Shown here piece after piece: positions 1 to 8,659 of a stretch of DNA of 64,000 nt. The translations under genes and the position numbers were made by a program. Source of the stretch: Bacillus paramycoides. GTDB lineage: Bacteria > Bacillota > Bacilli > Bacillales > Bacillaceae_G. Under the pieces are notes generated by a model, which was not told where the DNA came from, did not search any database, and was given only the letters and a program-made list of their open reading frames with translations. The stretch is taken from contig NZ_MAOI01000123.1 in the NCBI RefSeq assembly GCF_001884235.1, forward strand, positions 248,001 to 312,000. The letters run 5' to 3'. Within the stretch, counting starts at the first letter, position 1. Each line of letters opens with the position of its first letter.

Positions 1-1447
1 CTATTTTTTCTTCAGGAATTTCAAAAATACTTTCATTACTAGCAGCAACTTCCTCTTCTGCTAAGTATTCATCATATTCCTCTTCTTCTTTCTTTTTCTT
101 ACGTCTTGCTAAGAAGAACCATAATAGGCCACCAAGTGCTAACAATCCACCTGTAATTCCACCGAATAACCACCAGTTAATGCCACTTTCTTCTGGTTCT
201 TTCGCTTTCTCTACTTTCGGCTGATCAAACTGAACTGTTACAACGTTAACTTGACCGTTTGTAAAGTTTCCATTCGGATCAACTTGCAGTCCAGCTGCCG
301 TACCAATCGCTTCTTTAAATGTTGTCATATCAATTTTTCGTTTTACTAACGTATCGTTATCGACCCATACAACAACATTTGTTTTTGTTAATTCCGGATG
401 TTTCTTAATCGTTTCAACTGTTTTATCTATTTCATAGTTTTCAATTTTGTTACCGTTATTATTATCGTAGACAATTTTGCCATTTTGATTATTGTTCGTA
501 CCATAGTTTGGTACTTCACCATTCGCTGTAATACCAGCACCTTGCTTCGTTTCTGCTCCTTCTTGTGCAGTAGAGCGCTCTTCTTGTTCCTGTTTACTGC
601 GAAGTATACCTTTATCACCATATTTTTCTGACTGACGTGTAACTTCATCATAATTTACAGACACTTTTGTATTCACCTTATATTCATTCGGCTTAAACAT
701 CGTCATTAACGTCGCATCAATATCTTGCTTTAATTTACCTTCAATTTGTTGCTGCATCTCAACTTCTTTTTCATAAGAAGAGGAACTAGTAGAATGTGCT
801 TCATCTGCTCCTTTCGAGATAATACCTTTTTTGCTATCAATAACACTTACTTCTTCTGCTTTCACCCCAGGAACTGCCGCACTAATCATTTGCTGTATAC
901 CCGCAACTTGATCAGCTGTTAATTGTTGTCCACGTTTCACACCAACAGTAATTGCCGCTGTTCCTTTCGCTTTTTCTTCATCAAAAATTGTTTCTTTTTC
1001 AGGTAATGTAATTTGTACATTTGCCGTTTCAACTGTCGCAAAGTTTCGTACAATATCTTGCTCCAATTGCTTTTTCGTACCGACAATCTGCTTCATTTTC
1101 TTATCTTGCTCACTTGAACCGAGCGAGCTTTCTAATAAAATTTCCTCACCGCTTTTAGAATTAAACGGTAAGCCCATTCCATTCATTTCTTTTCGAACCC
1201 ATGGAGCATCATTCTTTTGCACTCGAATCGAACCATCGGCTGCTAATTGGTAATCAACACCTAGCTTCGATAATTCTGCTGTAATCTCTTGCTTATCTGC
1301 ATCATTTAAATTTTGATATACAACAACATATTTATCTGGCAAGGTGAAGTATAAAAGTGCTCCTGTTACAATCGCTAAAAGCGCAGCACCAATCACTAAC
1401 TTATGCCACGTTTTCAACGATTGGAAAACATTTTTTATCTTTTCCAT
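1..1447 (-). CDS. fliF: Flagellar M-ring protein FliF (3' end outside window)
   Basis: FliF forms the MS ring in the cytoplasmic membrane, the base on which rotor and export gate assemble. The reading frame starts at an ATG at 1447 (MEKIKNVFQSLKTWHKLV), has a transmembrane segment at about residues 17-35 (VIGAALLAIVTGALLYF), the periplasmic ring-building region with the YVVVYQNLNDAD and ITLPEKE stretches typical of the family, a Ser/Asn/Gln-rich variable part, and a second membrane segment near residue 440 (WWLFGGITGGLLALGGLLWF) followed by KKKKEEEE. The frame is still open at base 1, so the cytoplasmic FliG-binding tail is missing from view. About 482 codons are visible against roughly 510-540 usual. 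It lies 22 bases after fliE. Identity is secure. Confidence 0.95.
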   Translation of the reverse strand, partial: MEKIKNVFQSLKTWHKLVIGAALLAIVTGALLYFTLPDKYVVVYQNLNDADKQEITAELSKLGVDYQLAADGSIRVQKNDAPWVRKEMNGMGLPFNSKSGEEILLESSLGSSEQDKKMKQIVGTKKQLEQDIVRNFATVETANVQITLPEKETIFDEEKAKGTAAITVGVKRGQQLTADQVAGIQQMISAAVPGVKAEEVSVIDSKKGIISKGADEAHSTSSSSYEKEVEMQQQIEGKLKQDIDATLMTMFKPNEYKVNTKVSVNYDEVTRQSEKYGDKGILRSKQEQEERSTAQEGAETKQGAGITANGEVPNYGTNNNQNGKIVYDNNNGNKIENYEIDKTVETIKKHPELTKTNVVVWVDNDTLVKRKIDMTTFKEAIGTAAGLQVDPNGNFTNGQVNVVTVQFDQPKVEKAKEPEESGINWWLFGGITGGLLALGGLLWFFLARRKKKKEEEEYDEYLAEEEVAASNESIFEIPEEKI

Positions 1448-1469
1448 TTAAACACACCCGTCCATTTTC

Positions 1470-1769
1470 CTAAATTTGCATATTAATTAGTGACTTATAA
1501 TTTTCAATAAGATTATCGCGTACGAGAGCAGCCGTTTTCATTTGTGATTCAGCTTTCTTCTGCTGAATTAAAACGTCATGCGTTTCTCCTACCCCTTTTG
1601 TCAGTAAATCATATACTGCTGTCTGAGCATTATTTTGCGTTTGATTCATATCTTCCAATAAATCAATAAACTTTTTACCTTCAACTACAGATGTTTCTGA
1701 AGCTTTCGGTGTGCCAATCGGCTGAATTGCTCCAAATGGCTGTGTATTTAACATTGGTTGAATTTTCAT
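1470..1769 (-). CDS. fliE: Flagellar hook-basal body protein FliE
   Basis: FliE is the small export-gate/rod junction protein that links the MS ring to the proximal rod. The 99-residue product has the usual length and the conserved C-terminal half (GVGETHDVLIQQKKAE, then LVRDNLIENYKSLINMQI), where the family's heptad-like helix that packs against the rod is found. The start at 1769 is preceded by AGAGGGGAAAT, a good ribosome binding site. It sits between flgC and fliF in the standard flgB-flgC-fliE-fliF order, with gaps of 17 and 22 bases, so it is co-transcribed and probably made in step with the rod. Confidence 0.95.
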   Translation of the reverse strand: MKIQPMLNTQPFGAIQPIGTPKASETSVVEGKKFIDLLEDMNQTQNNAQTAVYDLLTKGVGETHDVLIQQKKAESQMKTAALVRDNLIENYKSLINMQI

Positions 1770-1786
1770 ATTTCCCCTCTTCCCTC

Positions 1787-2200
1787 TTATCCTCGGCCGA
1801 TTTCTAAATCTTTATCGAGCATTTTTTTGTTCGCATTTAATACACTTGTATTTGCTTCATACATTTTTTGAGCAACCATTACATTCGTCATCTCAGCTGT
1901 CACATCAATGTTCGGATAACGTACATATCCTTCTTCATTTGCATGCGGATGCGTCGGATCATACACAAGATTTTCATTTCGATCTGTTTCAATACTTTTT
2001 ATTTTCACTCCATTAGTAGGAGCTCCATCTAGCATACTTGCAAAACTATTGTTTGATTCTAACACTACACTTCGACGGTGATACGGCTCTGCACCCGGCG
2101 CTCCCGTCGTATTTGCATTTACAATATTGTTAGAAGTAACTTCCATCCATTTTCTCGCTGTAGTTAGCCCAGAGCCACTTGCATTAATTGCCTGAAACAT
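1787..2200 (-). CDS. flgC: Flagellar basal-body rod protein FlgC
   Basis: FlgC is a proximal rod subunit exported by the flagellar type III system. The 137-residue product opens with the rod/hook-family D0 signature (SGSGLTTARKWMEVTSNNIVNANTTG, here cut: ANTTGAPGAEPYHRRSVV) and ends with the matching C-terminal helix (VMVAQKMYEANTSVLNANKKM). Both ends are needed for coiled-coil packing of rod proteins. It follows flgB by 20 bases and precedes fliE by 17 bases. Nothing unusual was seen. The length is ordinary for the family (about 135-150). Confidence 0.95.
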   Translation of the reverse strand: MFQAINASGSGLTTARKWMEVTSNNIVNANTTGAPGAEPYHRRSVVLESNNSFASMLDGAPTNGVKIKSIETDRNENLVYDPTHPHANEEGYVRYPNIDVTAEMTNVMVAQKMYEANTSVLNANKKMLDKDLEIGRG

Positions 2201-2220
2201 TGTTGTCTCCCCTTCTACTC

Positions 2221-2628
2221 TTAACGTCCACGCGCCGCTTGGTTAATTGCGTATTGCGTATTAATCGCATTAATTGAGATACCGTATAATTGGTTTGTTT
2301 TCATTAAATCTAGCATTTCTGTCGTTACATCCACACTATTCCCATCTTTATTTGTTTGCATTGATTTCGTTTGAATCTTTGCATATGTATTTTTCGCATT
2401 TGCTGTCGGTAAGTGCATTTCATTCGTTTGATATAAATCTGGATTACTCTTTAAATCCGCGGCATTTTTTTTGTATAATGCACTGCTCTTATTCATTTGT
2501 TCAGCAAATGTTACATCTTGTGCTTTATAGCCAGGTGTATTCGCATTTGCAATATTACTAGAAACAGTATTTCGCTTCGTTACTAAATAATTCATATAAT
2601 GACTTACATCACTAACTAAATCTGGCAT
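2221..2628 (-). CDS. flgB: Flagellar basal-body rod protein FlgB
   Basis: FlgB is the first proximal rod protein, joined to FliE. The start is placed at 2628 (MPDLVSDVSHYMNYL), because GGAAGGGTG lies nine bases upstream and the 135-residue product then has the normal length, with SSNIANANTPGYK at residues 23-35, the family hallmark. A longer frame runs to 2706, but the extra 26 residues are not FlgB-like and the DNA there contains an inverted repeat (ATCATGC...GCATGAT), so I treat that stretch as leader. The C-terminal helix (NQLYGISINAINTQYAIN) is intact. It is first in the flgB-flgC-fliE-fliF block. Confidence 0.93.
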   Translation of the reverse strand: MPDLVSDVSHYMNYLVTKRNTVSSNIANANTPGYKAQDVTFAEQMNKSSALYKKNAADLKSNPDLYQTNEMHLPTANAKNTYAKIQTKSMQTNKDGNSVDVTTEMLDLMKTNQLYGISINAINTQYAINQAARGR

Positions 2629-3013
2629 ATTCCACACCCTTCCTTTTCTATCATGCTCGTTTAGGGCATGATCATCCACTAATGGAAGTTTCACTTCATT
2701 ATTCATTTCTTTATATGTATTTATTAAAATATTATCTATTATGTACCCTTACATATTTTATTCCATTTTTCCATTGTTGTCTTTAGAAAAATACAAAAAT
2801 ATAAAAAAGAATATAAAAAACTGTATACCCGTAATAATCCATTTAACATTTCGATATATGAACAATAAAATAACATCCATTTTTTTATTATTTATACTAT
2901 TACCATTTTTCCATTACAGTCATAAAGTGAAACCTCAATTAGCGGAACGCCTTTATTCAAACAACGGAATGGATCCCCCTTTTAATAAGAGGAATCCGTT
3001 CCATACTTCCCAA
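2629..3013. other. flgB leader/intergenic region with hairpin and repeat fragment
   Basis: There is no convincing gene here. The half next to flgB (2629-2890) is very AT-rich and should hold the flgB promoter, but I could not pick an unambiguous one. Bases 2970-3004 form a strong hairpin (arms GGAATGGAT and ATCCGTTCC) that could terminate the fliD-fliS transcript, although it lacks a clear U tract. Bases 2922-2945 (ATAAAGTGAAACCTCAATTA...) resemble the 5' edge of the dispersed repeat found at 14041 and 36578, possibly a decayed copy. Confidence 0.5.
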
Positions 3014-3286
3014 TTAATATTTACCGTAAAATGAATTAGCTTTCATTCGTCCATCATTTGTCATAATCATTTCTTCCAAAATCTTTTGCTTATCTCGAAT
3101 ATGCTGCGCTGCTTTAATTATTAATGGACTCACTTCCGCTGCAACATCTGCGCGCGTCTTTTCATCCAAAGTCATCATCCAACGATTTAACAATGCACTT
3201 TTCTCAGCAAATTCTACATCTGACACTTGCAATTCACCGATTTCATTAAAACAGCCGACAAACGCTTGATAAATATCATTGTTCAT
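3014..3286 (-). CDS. Small flagellar-operon protein of unknown function
   Basis: This 90-residue acidic, helix-rich protein has no membrane segment or signal. I do not recognise the family. Its position directly after fliS, where many bacteria carry the FliD chaperone FliT, and its size make a FliT-like export chaperone the best guess, but no motif proves it. The ATG at 3286 is nine bases after GGAG, and the gene overlaps the 3' end of fliS in another frame (stop TGA at 3276), implying translational coupling. A TTG at 3292 is a less likely start. The following 385-base gap separates it from flgB. Confidence 0.7.
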   Translation of the reverse strand: MNNDIYQAFVGCFNEIGELQVSDVEFAEKSALLNRWMMTLDEKTRADVAAEVSPLIIKAAQHIRDKQKILEEMIMTNDGRMKANSFYGKY

Positions 3287-3644
3287 TTTCAAGTACTCCG
3301 CGATAACCGTCTATTAAATCTTGTAACACTTGCACAATCGCATCCATATCATTCGCTTCACGTGTTACTTTCATCGTTTGAATTTGAATGCTAATCCAAT
3401 CGTATAAACCAAACAGACTATCATATAAATCTTTCGTAATCTCTGGGTTTAATTGAAGCTTTAATTCTTCAAAAATACGTTCTAATTTTTCAAGAAGTGC
3501 ATCTCCTTCTTGTAGTTTAAAACTATTTAATAGTTCTTCTAAATTACGAAACTCAACGATGCATCTTTCATAAATAAAAATTGTATTTTTAATTGGATTA
3601 CTCGTCATAATATCATTTTGCATATAACGTTGCCATGCTTGCAT
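3276..3644 (-). CDS. fliS: Flagellar export chaperone FliS
   Basis: FliS binds the C-terminus of flagellin in the cytoplasm and keeps it unfolded for export. The 122-residue product has the N-terminal AWQRYMQNDIMTSNP segment, where the family normally has a Y-x-x-N/Q-x-(V/I)-x-T-A-S/N-P element, then the helical ILLEN-like stretch (IYERCIVEFRNLEELLNSF). The length is typical (about 125-135). The start follows GAGGAAGTG at suitable spacing. It is 22 bases downstream of fliD and overlaps the next small gene. No flagellin gene is in the window, so its client is encoded elsewhere. Confidence 0.9.
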   Translation of the reverse strand: MQAWQRYMQNDIMTSNPIKNTIFIYERCIVEFRNLEELLNSFKLQEGDALLEKLERIFEELKLQLNPEITKDLYDSLFGLYDWISIQIQTMKVTREANDMDAIVQVLQDLIDGYRGVLENEQ

Positions 3645-3666
3645 ACGATCACTTCCTCAACTTTCA

Positions 3667-5046
3667 TTAATCATCACTTTTTTGTTTTGTCATAGCTTTA
3701 ATTGTTTTTAGTTGGCTGTCTAGCGCCGCTAATGTACTTTCTAACTTTTGATACTTCTTCACGATTTCATCTTGTTTTTGCAGATTTTGTGTCTCAATAT
3801 CTTTAATCTTTTTATCTAAATCATTTACACGTGAATCGATGTTTTTTACACGCTCTCCGACTACACCTTTATCACCAAATAGTTTATCAAGCGGCTCCTC
3901 CATCATTTTCCCTAAACCTTTAGAACCAAAGAAAAATTGTTTCGCTGCATCCGGTTTTTCTTTTAACGCTTGCGTTAATTTTTCGTCATTAACTTCCATC
4001 GTACCGTCTTGCTTTAATTGAATACCAAATGAGAATAAATAATTTCCATCTTGAGAAAATGTTACGACGTTATTCATCGCTTGACGAACACTCTGCATAA
4101 TGGCTTGACCTTGGAAAGCTCCACCTTTCCCGGCAAAGATATCTACTGTAGAAACAGCTTTATTATAATCCGCAACCATCTTTTTAATAACATTCGATGC
4201 ATCTGTTACGTTTGAGTCACTTACTGTAAACTTCAAATCTACACCTTTTGCTTTTGGATCTGTTGTTGTACCTGCATCTGTTTTTTCATCTACTTTTGAC
4301 TCCGTCACTTTTAGTAATTCAATTTTCACACCAGGAAGAGCTTCAATTGTATTGGTAGAACTTTCGTCTTCAATACCATTAATACTGTATTTAGCATTTT
4401 GCGCTTCATTGATTGTATTGACTGCTGTGCCATCCGCATTAGCTAAACCAATATCTTGAAACAGTGTAGATGTATTCCCTGAAAAATTAATTTTTCCATC
4501 TGTTCCTTCTGTTTTCGAGGACATAAAAATTTTATCTCCAAGTGTATAAGCCGATACGCCATAATCTCCGTCATTAATTTTATTAATTAAATCTTTATAT
4601 GTCATATCAGTTGTTACTTTTAGTTCTTTACCGCCTAGTTTTAATGTTTCATCTTTAGAAAGCTTTGCATTTATATCAGTAATTTTATTAGAAGCTATTT
4701 GATGACGCTGTGCGAGCTGTGTAATCGTCATATTAAAAGTTCCTGCAATCGCACCACCATCAGCTTTTACATTAATATAACCGTCTTGTGATGTTGTTAC
4801 CTTTTTCTCATTCCCTTTAAAAGCTGCTAAGTTTTTAAAAGTCTGTGTAAAAGAACTAAATTCTGATTTTAAACTTGTGTATAATAGTTTATCATTTGAA
4901 AGATCGTTCTTTTCTTTCGTATACGGTGCTTTTCTCATATCTAACGCTTGCATTTCTAATTCTACAAAGTTAGAAGTATCGATCATATTATTTCCGAGGT
5001 TCCAAATCTGTTGTCTACCGCCAATACCTGTTAACGTCCCTGCCAT
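3667..5046 (-). CDS. fliD: Flagellar filament capping protein FliD
   Basis: FliD (HAP2) sits at the filament tip and folds flagellin as it emerges. The start at 5046 (MAGTLTGIGGRQQIWNLG) is preceded by AGGAG at seven to eight bases; a GTG at 5055 is the alternative. The N-terminal D0 segment, a central variable region with a long Thr/Asp-rich part, the FliD N-terminal motif around TFNMTITQLAQRHQIAS, and a C-terminal coiled coil (residues about 395-455, RVKNIDSRVNDLDKKIKDIE) are all present. The length of 459 is on the short side of normal. It lies 19 bases after flgL in the same transcript. Confidence 0.94.
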   Translation of the reverse strand: MAGTLTGIGGRQQIWNLGNNMIDTSNFVELEMQALDMRKAPYTKEKNDLSNDKLLYTSLKSEFSSFTQTFKNLAAFKGNEKKVTTSQDGYINVKADGGAIAGTFNMTITQLAQRHQIASNKITDINAKLSKDETLKLGGKELKVTTDMTYKDLINKINDGDYGVSAYTLGDKIFMSSKTEGTDGKINFSGNTSTLFQDIGLANADGTAVNTINEAQNAKYSINGIEDESSTNTIEALPGVKIELLKVTESKVDEKTDAGTTTDPKAKGVDLKFTVSDSNVTDASNVIKKMVADYNKAVSTVDIFAGKGGAFQGQAIMQSVRQAMNNVVTFSQDGNYLFSFGIQLKQDGTMEVNDEKLTQALKEKPDAAKQFFFGSKGLGKMMEEPLDKLFGDKGVVGERVKNIDSRVNDLDKKIKDIETQNLQKQDEIVKKYQKLESTLAALDSQLKTIKAMTKQKSDD

Positions 5047-5065
5047 ATTTCTCACTCCTTATTCT

Positions 5066-5929
5066 TTACATGTAATCTAAAATGCTCGTTTTACTCATCG
5101 TACTAACTGCTTTAAGCGTTGCTTCATAAGTTGCATTAATATACGCTAGGTCAGAAATTGCTACCGCTAAATCGACATCTTCAATTTCTTTACGGTTTTC
5201 TTGAAGCGCTAAATTTTGCTCGCTTAAAATTGTTTTAAACGTCTCCATTGTGTTCATAGTTGAACCAACTTCAGTTGTACGGTTAATGATGCTATCTAGG
5301 TTTTTCTTATTTTCTCCTAATAACGGTTGCAAAGCTTTTTGATCACCGTTATTCATTGCTTCACTCATCTGTTTTAACGTTTTTATAACTGGTGATAATA
5401 ATGCTTCCCCGTTACGAAATGCCTTTAATTCATAACCATCATTTAGTTGCCAGTTCACATCATTTTTTCCACCTTGATACGTACCATCTTCTGTAAATGG
5501 AGCTTGTTCAGCACTATCCCCACCGAAAATATAACGGCCTTGCTCTTTCGTATTCGCTAAATATACAACTTGTTTTAAAATTTGATCAATCTCTGCACCG
5601 ATTGCCTTCAATTCTTTTTCGCTATTCGTCCCATTTAACGCTTGCACTGTTAATTGATCCGCTCTTGTTAAAGATTTAAAAACACCTTGTAACGTATTTT
5701 CAGTTTGTGTTAATACATTTTTCGAATCCGCTAAATCTTTTTGCATTTGTTCAATATTTGCTAGCGAATGCTGAATCGCAAATGATTTGCTTGCCGCAAG
5801 TGGATCTTCACTCATAAGAAGGTTTTTCTTCCCAGAAGTTACTTGATTTCGGTGGTATTGCTGTTGCACATTCAAATCCATCATCTGATTCTTTGCCCAG
5901 TTTGCATTTTGAAATGTAGATACTCTCAT
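5066..5929 (-). CDS. flgL: Hook-filament junction protein FlgL
   Basis: FlgL (HAP3) joins hook-associated FlgK to the filament. The 287-residue product has the flagellin-like N-terminal helix (residues about 8-60, NWAKNQMMDLNVQQQYHRNQ) and the paired C-terminal helix (VDLAVAISDLAYINATYEATL, cut to VDLAVAISDLAYINATYEA), and is of normal length. A GGAGAAG ribosome binding site precedes the ATG. Unusually, it does not abut flgK: about 480 bases of tandem repeat plus a terminator-like hairpin separate them, so flgL-fliD-fliS may be expressed below flgK or under a separate switch. Confidence 0.94.
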   Translation of the reverse strand: MRVSTFQNANWAKNQMMDLNVQQQYHRNQVTSGKKNLLMSEDPLAASKSFAIQHSLANIEQMQKDLADSKNVLTQTENTLQGVFKSLTRADQLTVQALNGTNSEKELKAIGAEIDQILKQVVYLANTKEQGRYIFGGDSAEQAPFTEDGTYQGGKNDVNWQLNDGYELKAFRNGEALLSPVIKTLKQMSEAMNNGDQKALQPLLGENKKNLDSIINRTTEVGSTMNTMETFKTILSEQNLALQENRKEIEDVDLAVAISDLAYINATYEATLKAVSTMSKTSILDYM

Positions 5930-5967
5930 CTCTATCTTCTCCTTTATCTATATTTGAATTGGCGTGA

Positions 5968-5998
5968 AGAAAAAGCCGCAACTATCTACGGCGATTCC
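5968..5998 (-). terminator. Hairpin and U tract between flgK repeats and flgL
   Basis: On the minus strand GCCGTA, a 6-base loop, TGCGGC and then TTTTTC form a rho-independent terminator about 40 bases upstream of the flgL start. A larger outer pairing (GTGAAG with CTTCAC) encloses it, so alternative folds are possible. It would stop transcripts arriving from flgK through the repeats. Confidence 0.65.
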
Positions 5999-6007
5999 TT
6001 TCCATAA

Positions 6008-6410
6008 CTTCACCGGACCCCCTTTTCCAACATAAGGAAAGAGATTTTTCGTTTTTATTTAACATGTGAGGGATATATTTACTAAACATGGCTTTCTTAT
6101 TCGCTAACTTATCCTATAGCCATCCCATATCTCTGGTCTTACATTGCTTGGTTCACTTTAAGGCTCTGTCCGCTTCTCCCCTGCGACGGATACTCTATTC
6201 CAACATAAAGAAAGAGATTTTTCGTTTTTATTTAACATGAAGGTGATAAATTTACTAAACATGGCTTTCCTCTTAGCTAACTTATCCTTCAACCATTTCA
6301 TATCTCTGGTCTTACAGGCTTGGTCCACTTAAAGGCTCTGTCCGCTTCTACACCTCGCCGGATACTCTCCTCCATCATAAAAGAAAGACCTTTTTCTTTT
6401 CTATTACATG
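6008..6410 (-). repeat. Tandem 173-bp repeat (two full units plus partial ends) between flgK and flgL
   Basis: Landmark TTCCAACATAA occurs at 6025 and again at 6198, giving a 173-bp period; the two units (6025-6197 and 6198-6370) agree over most of their length, including the blocks read on the minus strand as GAAGCGGACAGAGCCTT, GTAAGACCAGAGATATG and GGATAAGTTAGC. Incomplete unit ends lie on both sides (6008-6024 and 6371-6410). No reading frame is conserved. In the minus-strand RNA, AUGGCU pairs with AGCCAU in one copy and AUGGUU with AGCCAU in the other; the change keeps pairing by a U-G wobble only in that orientation. I do not recognise the element. Confidence 0.75.
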
Positions 6411-7709
6411 TTATCTAATAATTGAAAACAAACTATCAAACACTTCATTCATAGTCGTAATAGCTTTAGAGTTTGCGACAAAATATTTTTGGAAGGCCAT
6501 TAAATTTACCATTTCCTCTTCCATATTTACGCCTTCTATACTCATCTTTTCTTGCTGAATACCTTCTAATAAATCGTTATGAATATTTTGATAAGCATTC
6601 ACTGCACTTTTATCAGAAGCTACACCGACTATAAATTGGTCTAATGCTTGTTTATAAGAAAGACCTTCTTTGTAATCTCCATCTGTAATTCCTGCCAGTT
6701 TATTTGCTGTTTCAGCGGAAATTTTCATTTTCGAAACATCTTTTGCGAATTCAGGATTTAACTGCATATCTTTCGCATGATCTCCAACGAAGAAATCTTT
6801 CCCCATCACTGTATTCACTTGACCTTTTACAGAACTCATTAAGTCATCAAGATTTTTCTTATAACTAGCAATCTTCGCTTTCGTATCTATCGCTGATTGA
6901 ATTGCTCCACCATTTAAAGGAATATCCGATCCATAAATCGCAACAGTCATCGGTTCTTTTTCTTTATTTAATTGAAGTGGATATGTATCTTGTCCATTTA
7001 CTGTTAAAACACCATTCATTCTAACACTCGCGATATTAGGATTCATAGATTCATAAGATACTTCTATATTGGCATACTTAGACATCTCTGTAACGATGCG
7101 ATCACGTTCGTCTAAAAGTTGATTAGGTACTTGTGTGCCTGCTTGTCCAATTTTTTTATTCGCTTCTGCTAAACTAGTAGCAAGACGATTAAATTCATTC
7201 ACATGCGCTTCAATATCTTCAGTCGTCTGTACTTCTGCTGTATCTAAGTTTTTCGCAAGACGATTTATCTGACTTGTGAACTTCCCGGTTTCAGAAACTA
7301 ATGTATCGTAGTAGTTTGGTTGTTCTGGATTTTTTGCAACTTCGCGAAAAGCATTAAAGAAACCGTCCATTAAACTAGATAACGAATTCTTTCCTGTCGT
7401 TCCTACCATAGACTCTACTCGTGATAAAGTAGAATTCATATATGCGTAGTAAGAGAACTGTGACAACTGATCATTAAATTGCTTCGTTTTCACTTCATCA
7501 GTAATTCGGTCAACTCCTAATGTTTGTACACCATAACCGATTCTCTGTTCAGGCGTATGACCGTTACTTGCTCCAACAGATCCGTAATTCACCATTTGAC
7601 GCACATAGCCTGGTGTATGAATGTTAGATAAGTTTTGTTTCGTCGTTTGTAAACCCATTTGAGCCGCTAACATACCAGATAGCGGCGTATTATAATCAGA
7701 TAATCTCAT
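6411..7709 (-). CDS. flgK: Hook-associated protein FlgK
   Basis: FlgK (HAP1) is the first junction protein between hook and filament. The 432-residue product begins with MRLSDYNTPLSGMLAAQMG, has the conserved NLSNIHTPGYVRQ block at residues about 26-38 and a C-terminal helix ending in NEVFDSLFSIIR, as expected for the D0 coiled coil. A central region of normal composition covers D1-D2. It is at the short end for the family. It follows the FlgN-like chaperone by 17 bases with a clear ribosome binding site, which fits FlgN's known role as FlgK/FlgL chaperone. Confidence 0.95.
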   Translation of the reverse strand: MRLSDYNTPLSGMLAAQMGLQTTKQNLSNIHTPGYVRQMVNYGSVGASNGHTPEQRIGYGVQTLGVDRITDEVKTKQFNDQLSQFSYYAYMNSTLSRVESMVGTTGKNSLSSLMDGFFNAFREVAKNPEQPNYYDTLVSETGKFTSQINRLAKNLDTAEVQTTEDIEAHVNEFNRLATSLAEANKKIGQAGTQVPNQLLDERDRIVTEMSKYANIEVSYESMNPNIASVRMNGVLTVNGQDTYPLQLNKEKEPMTVAIYGSDIPLNGGAIQSAIDTKAKIASYKKNLDDLMSSVKGQVNTVMGKDFFVGDHAKDMQLNPEFAKDVSKMKISAETANKLAGITDGDYKEGLSYKQALDQFIVGVASDKSAVNAYQNIHNDLLEGIQQEKMSIEGVNMEEEMVNLMAFQKYFVANSKAITTMNEVFDSLFSIIR

Positions 7710-7726
7710 AATTCTTCACTTCTCCT

Positions 7727-8179
7727 TTACAATAGTTCATTCATAAAGATTTGCGAATTATTGTTTTTCTCCAAATTGTATTCAGAAACGGAATCCACAA
7801 TACTTTCTGTAGTTTTTAATAGTACGTTTAAGTAATATTGATTTTTCAAAAGAATCATTTTTACATTTTCTTCTAGTTCGTTTAATTTTTTTTGTAATTC
7901 TTCCATTTTTTCAATTTCTTCCTGAGAAAAATACAAAAATAGTGAACGCATACGCAATGGTTCGACTTTCTTTTCTTTACAAAACTGAACAACCATTTCC
8001 TCAAAAGAGCGAGATAATCCTTTTACACCTTCTATGTACTGCAATTGCTCTACTTGCAGTTTTTGGACTGCATTAACATTTTTATGTTTTAAATTTTCAT
8101 ATATTTGTTCTCCAAGCGTATGAATATTTTCATATGCTTTTTGTATAATAACGAGCTTTTCATATAATTGTATGTACAT
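7727..8179 (-). CDS. FlgN-like flagellar export chaperone
   Basis: This 150-residue, almost entirely helical protein has heptad-type Leu/Ile spacing at residues about 95-135 (EEIEKMEELQKKLNELEENV). FlgN chaperones FlgK and FlgL before export, and it is normally encoded just upstream of flgK, as here (17-base gap). Sequence identity across FlgN families is low, so the call rests on size, helical character and position. The ATG at 8179 follows GGAAGGAAG at good spacing. It lies 15 bases after the YaaR-like gene and is part of the same transcript. Confidence 0.8.
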   Translation of the reverse strand: MYIQLYEKLVIIQKAYENIHTLGEQIYENLKHKNVNAVQKLQVEQLQYIEGVKGLSRSFEEMVVQFCKEKKVEPLRMRSLFLYFSQEEIEKMEELQKKLNELEENVKMILLKNQYYLNVLLKTTESIVDSVSEYNLEKNNNSQIFMNELL

Positions 8180-8194
8180 ATAGCTTCCTTCCTT

Positions 8195-8659
8195 TTACAA
8201 GACTAAATTTACAATTAAACCATGAATTTCTCCAATTTGATTTAACATTTCTAAATGCCCTGTTTTCGTATTAATTAAATTCATAACATCTTCCAACTCA
8301 GTTAATCCCATTTCAGCTTGTTTTACAATCGTCATTTTCTGTGAATATCCGTAACGCGGATGACGAGACATAACATCTTTATACTGCAATACATTATCAA
8401 CGTAAAAATTCAAAAATGATTTTACAGTATTTTTGTATTCCATAACATTATCGAGCGTTAACTCTAATTCGATTTTCTCTTTAATTTCTCCAATGTTATC
8501 AACAAGTGCTTCCATTTGTTCTAGCAATTTATCTTTTTTCGGATCTGCATGCAAATTATCCGAAAAAGCAAGTCCTGTTCTGACATTTGCTTCTTTCGGC
8601 ATTTGAGTAGCAGGCGGTATATGCGATAAAATTGGATTATGCGAGATAGAACGCAGCAT
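8195..8659 (-). CDS. YaaR-like (DUF327) protein
   Basis: This 154-residue soluble, mostly helical protein has the conserved C-terminal stretch of the YaaR family (FLNFYVDNVLQYKDVMSRHPR at about residues 85-105, shown in part: FLNFYVDNVLQYK). The biochemical function of YaaR is unknown to me. The start at the ATG at 8659 is favoured, because AGGTGAT lies five to six bases upstream; a GTG at 8668 would overlap that ribosome binding site. It is the first gene of the yaaR-flgN-flgK transcript, with the divergent promoter region at 8660-8802 shared with the plus-strand gene. The context suggests a motility-linked role. Confidence 0.8.
   Translation of the reverse strand: MLRSISHNPILSHIPPATQMPKEANVRTGLAFSDNLHADPKKDKLLEQMEALVDNIGEIKEKIELELTLDNVMEYKNTVKSFLNFYVDNVLQYKDVMSRHPRYGYSQKMTIVKQAEMGLTELEDVMNLINTKTGHLEMLNQIGEIHGLIVNLVL

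Noticed and set aside
2629-2706. Longer FlgB with 26 extra N-terminal residues
   Set aside because: Weak ribosome site, sequence unlike FlgB, and an inverted repeat in the DNA; the shorter start gives the normal family length.
6008-6410. GEMM or other known riboswitch in the flgK-flgL gap
   Set aside because: No conserved aptamer core of GEMM-I/II, SAM, TPP, purine, lysine or glycine classes could be matched; left as unknown repeat.
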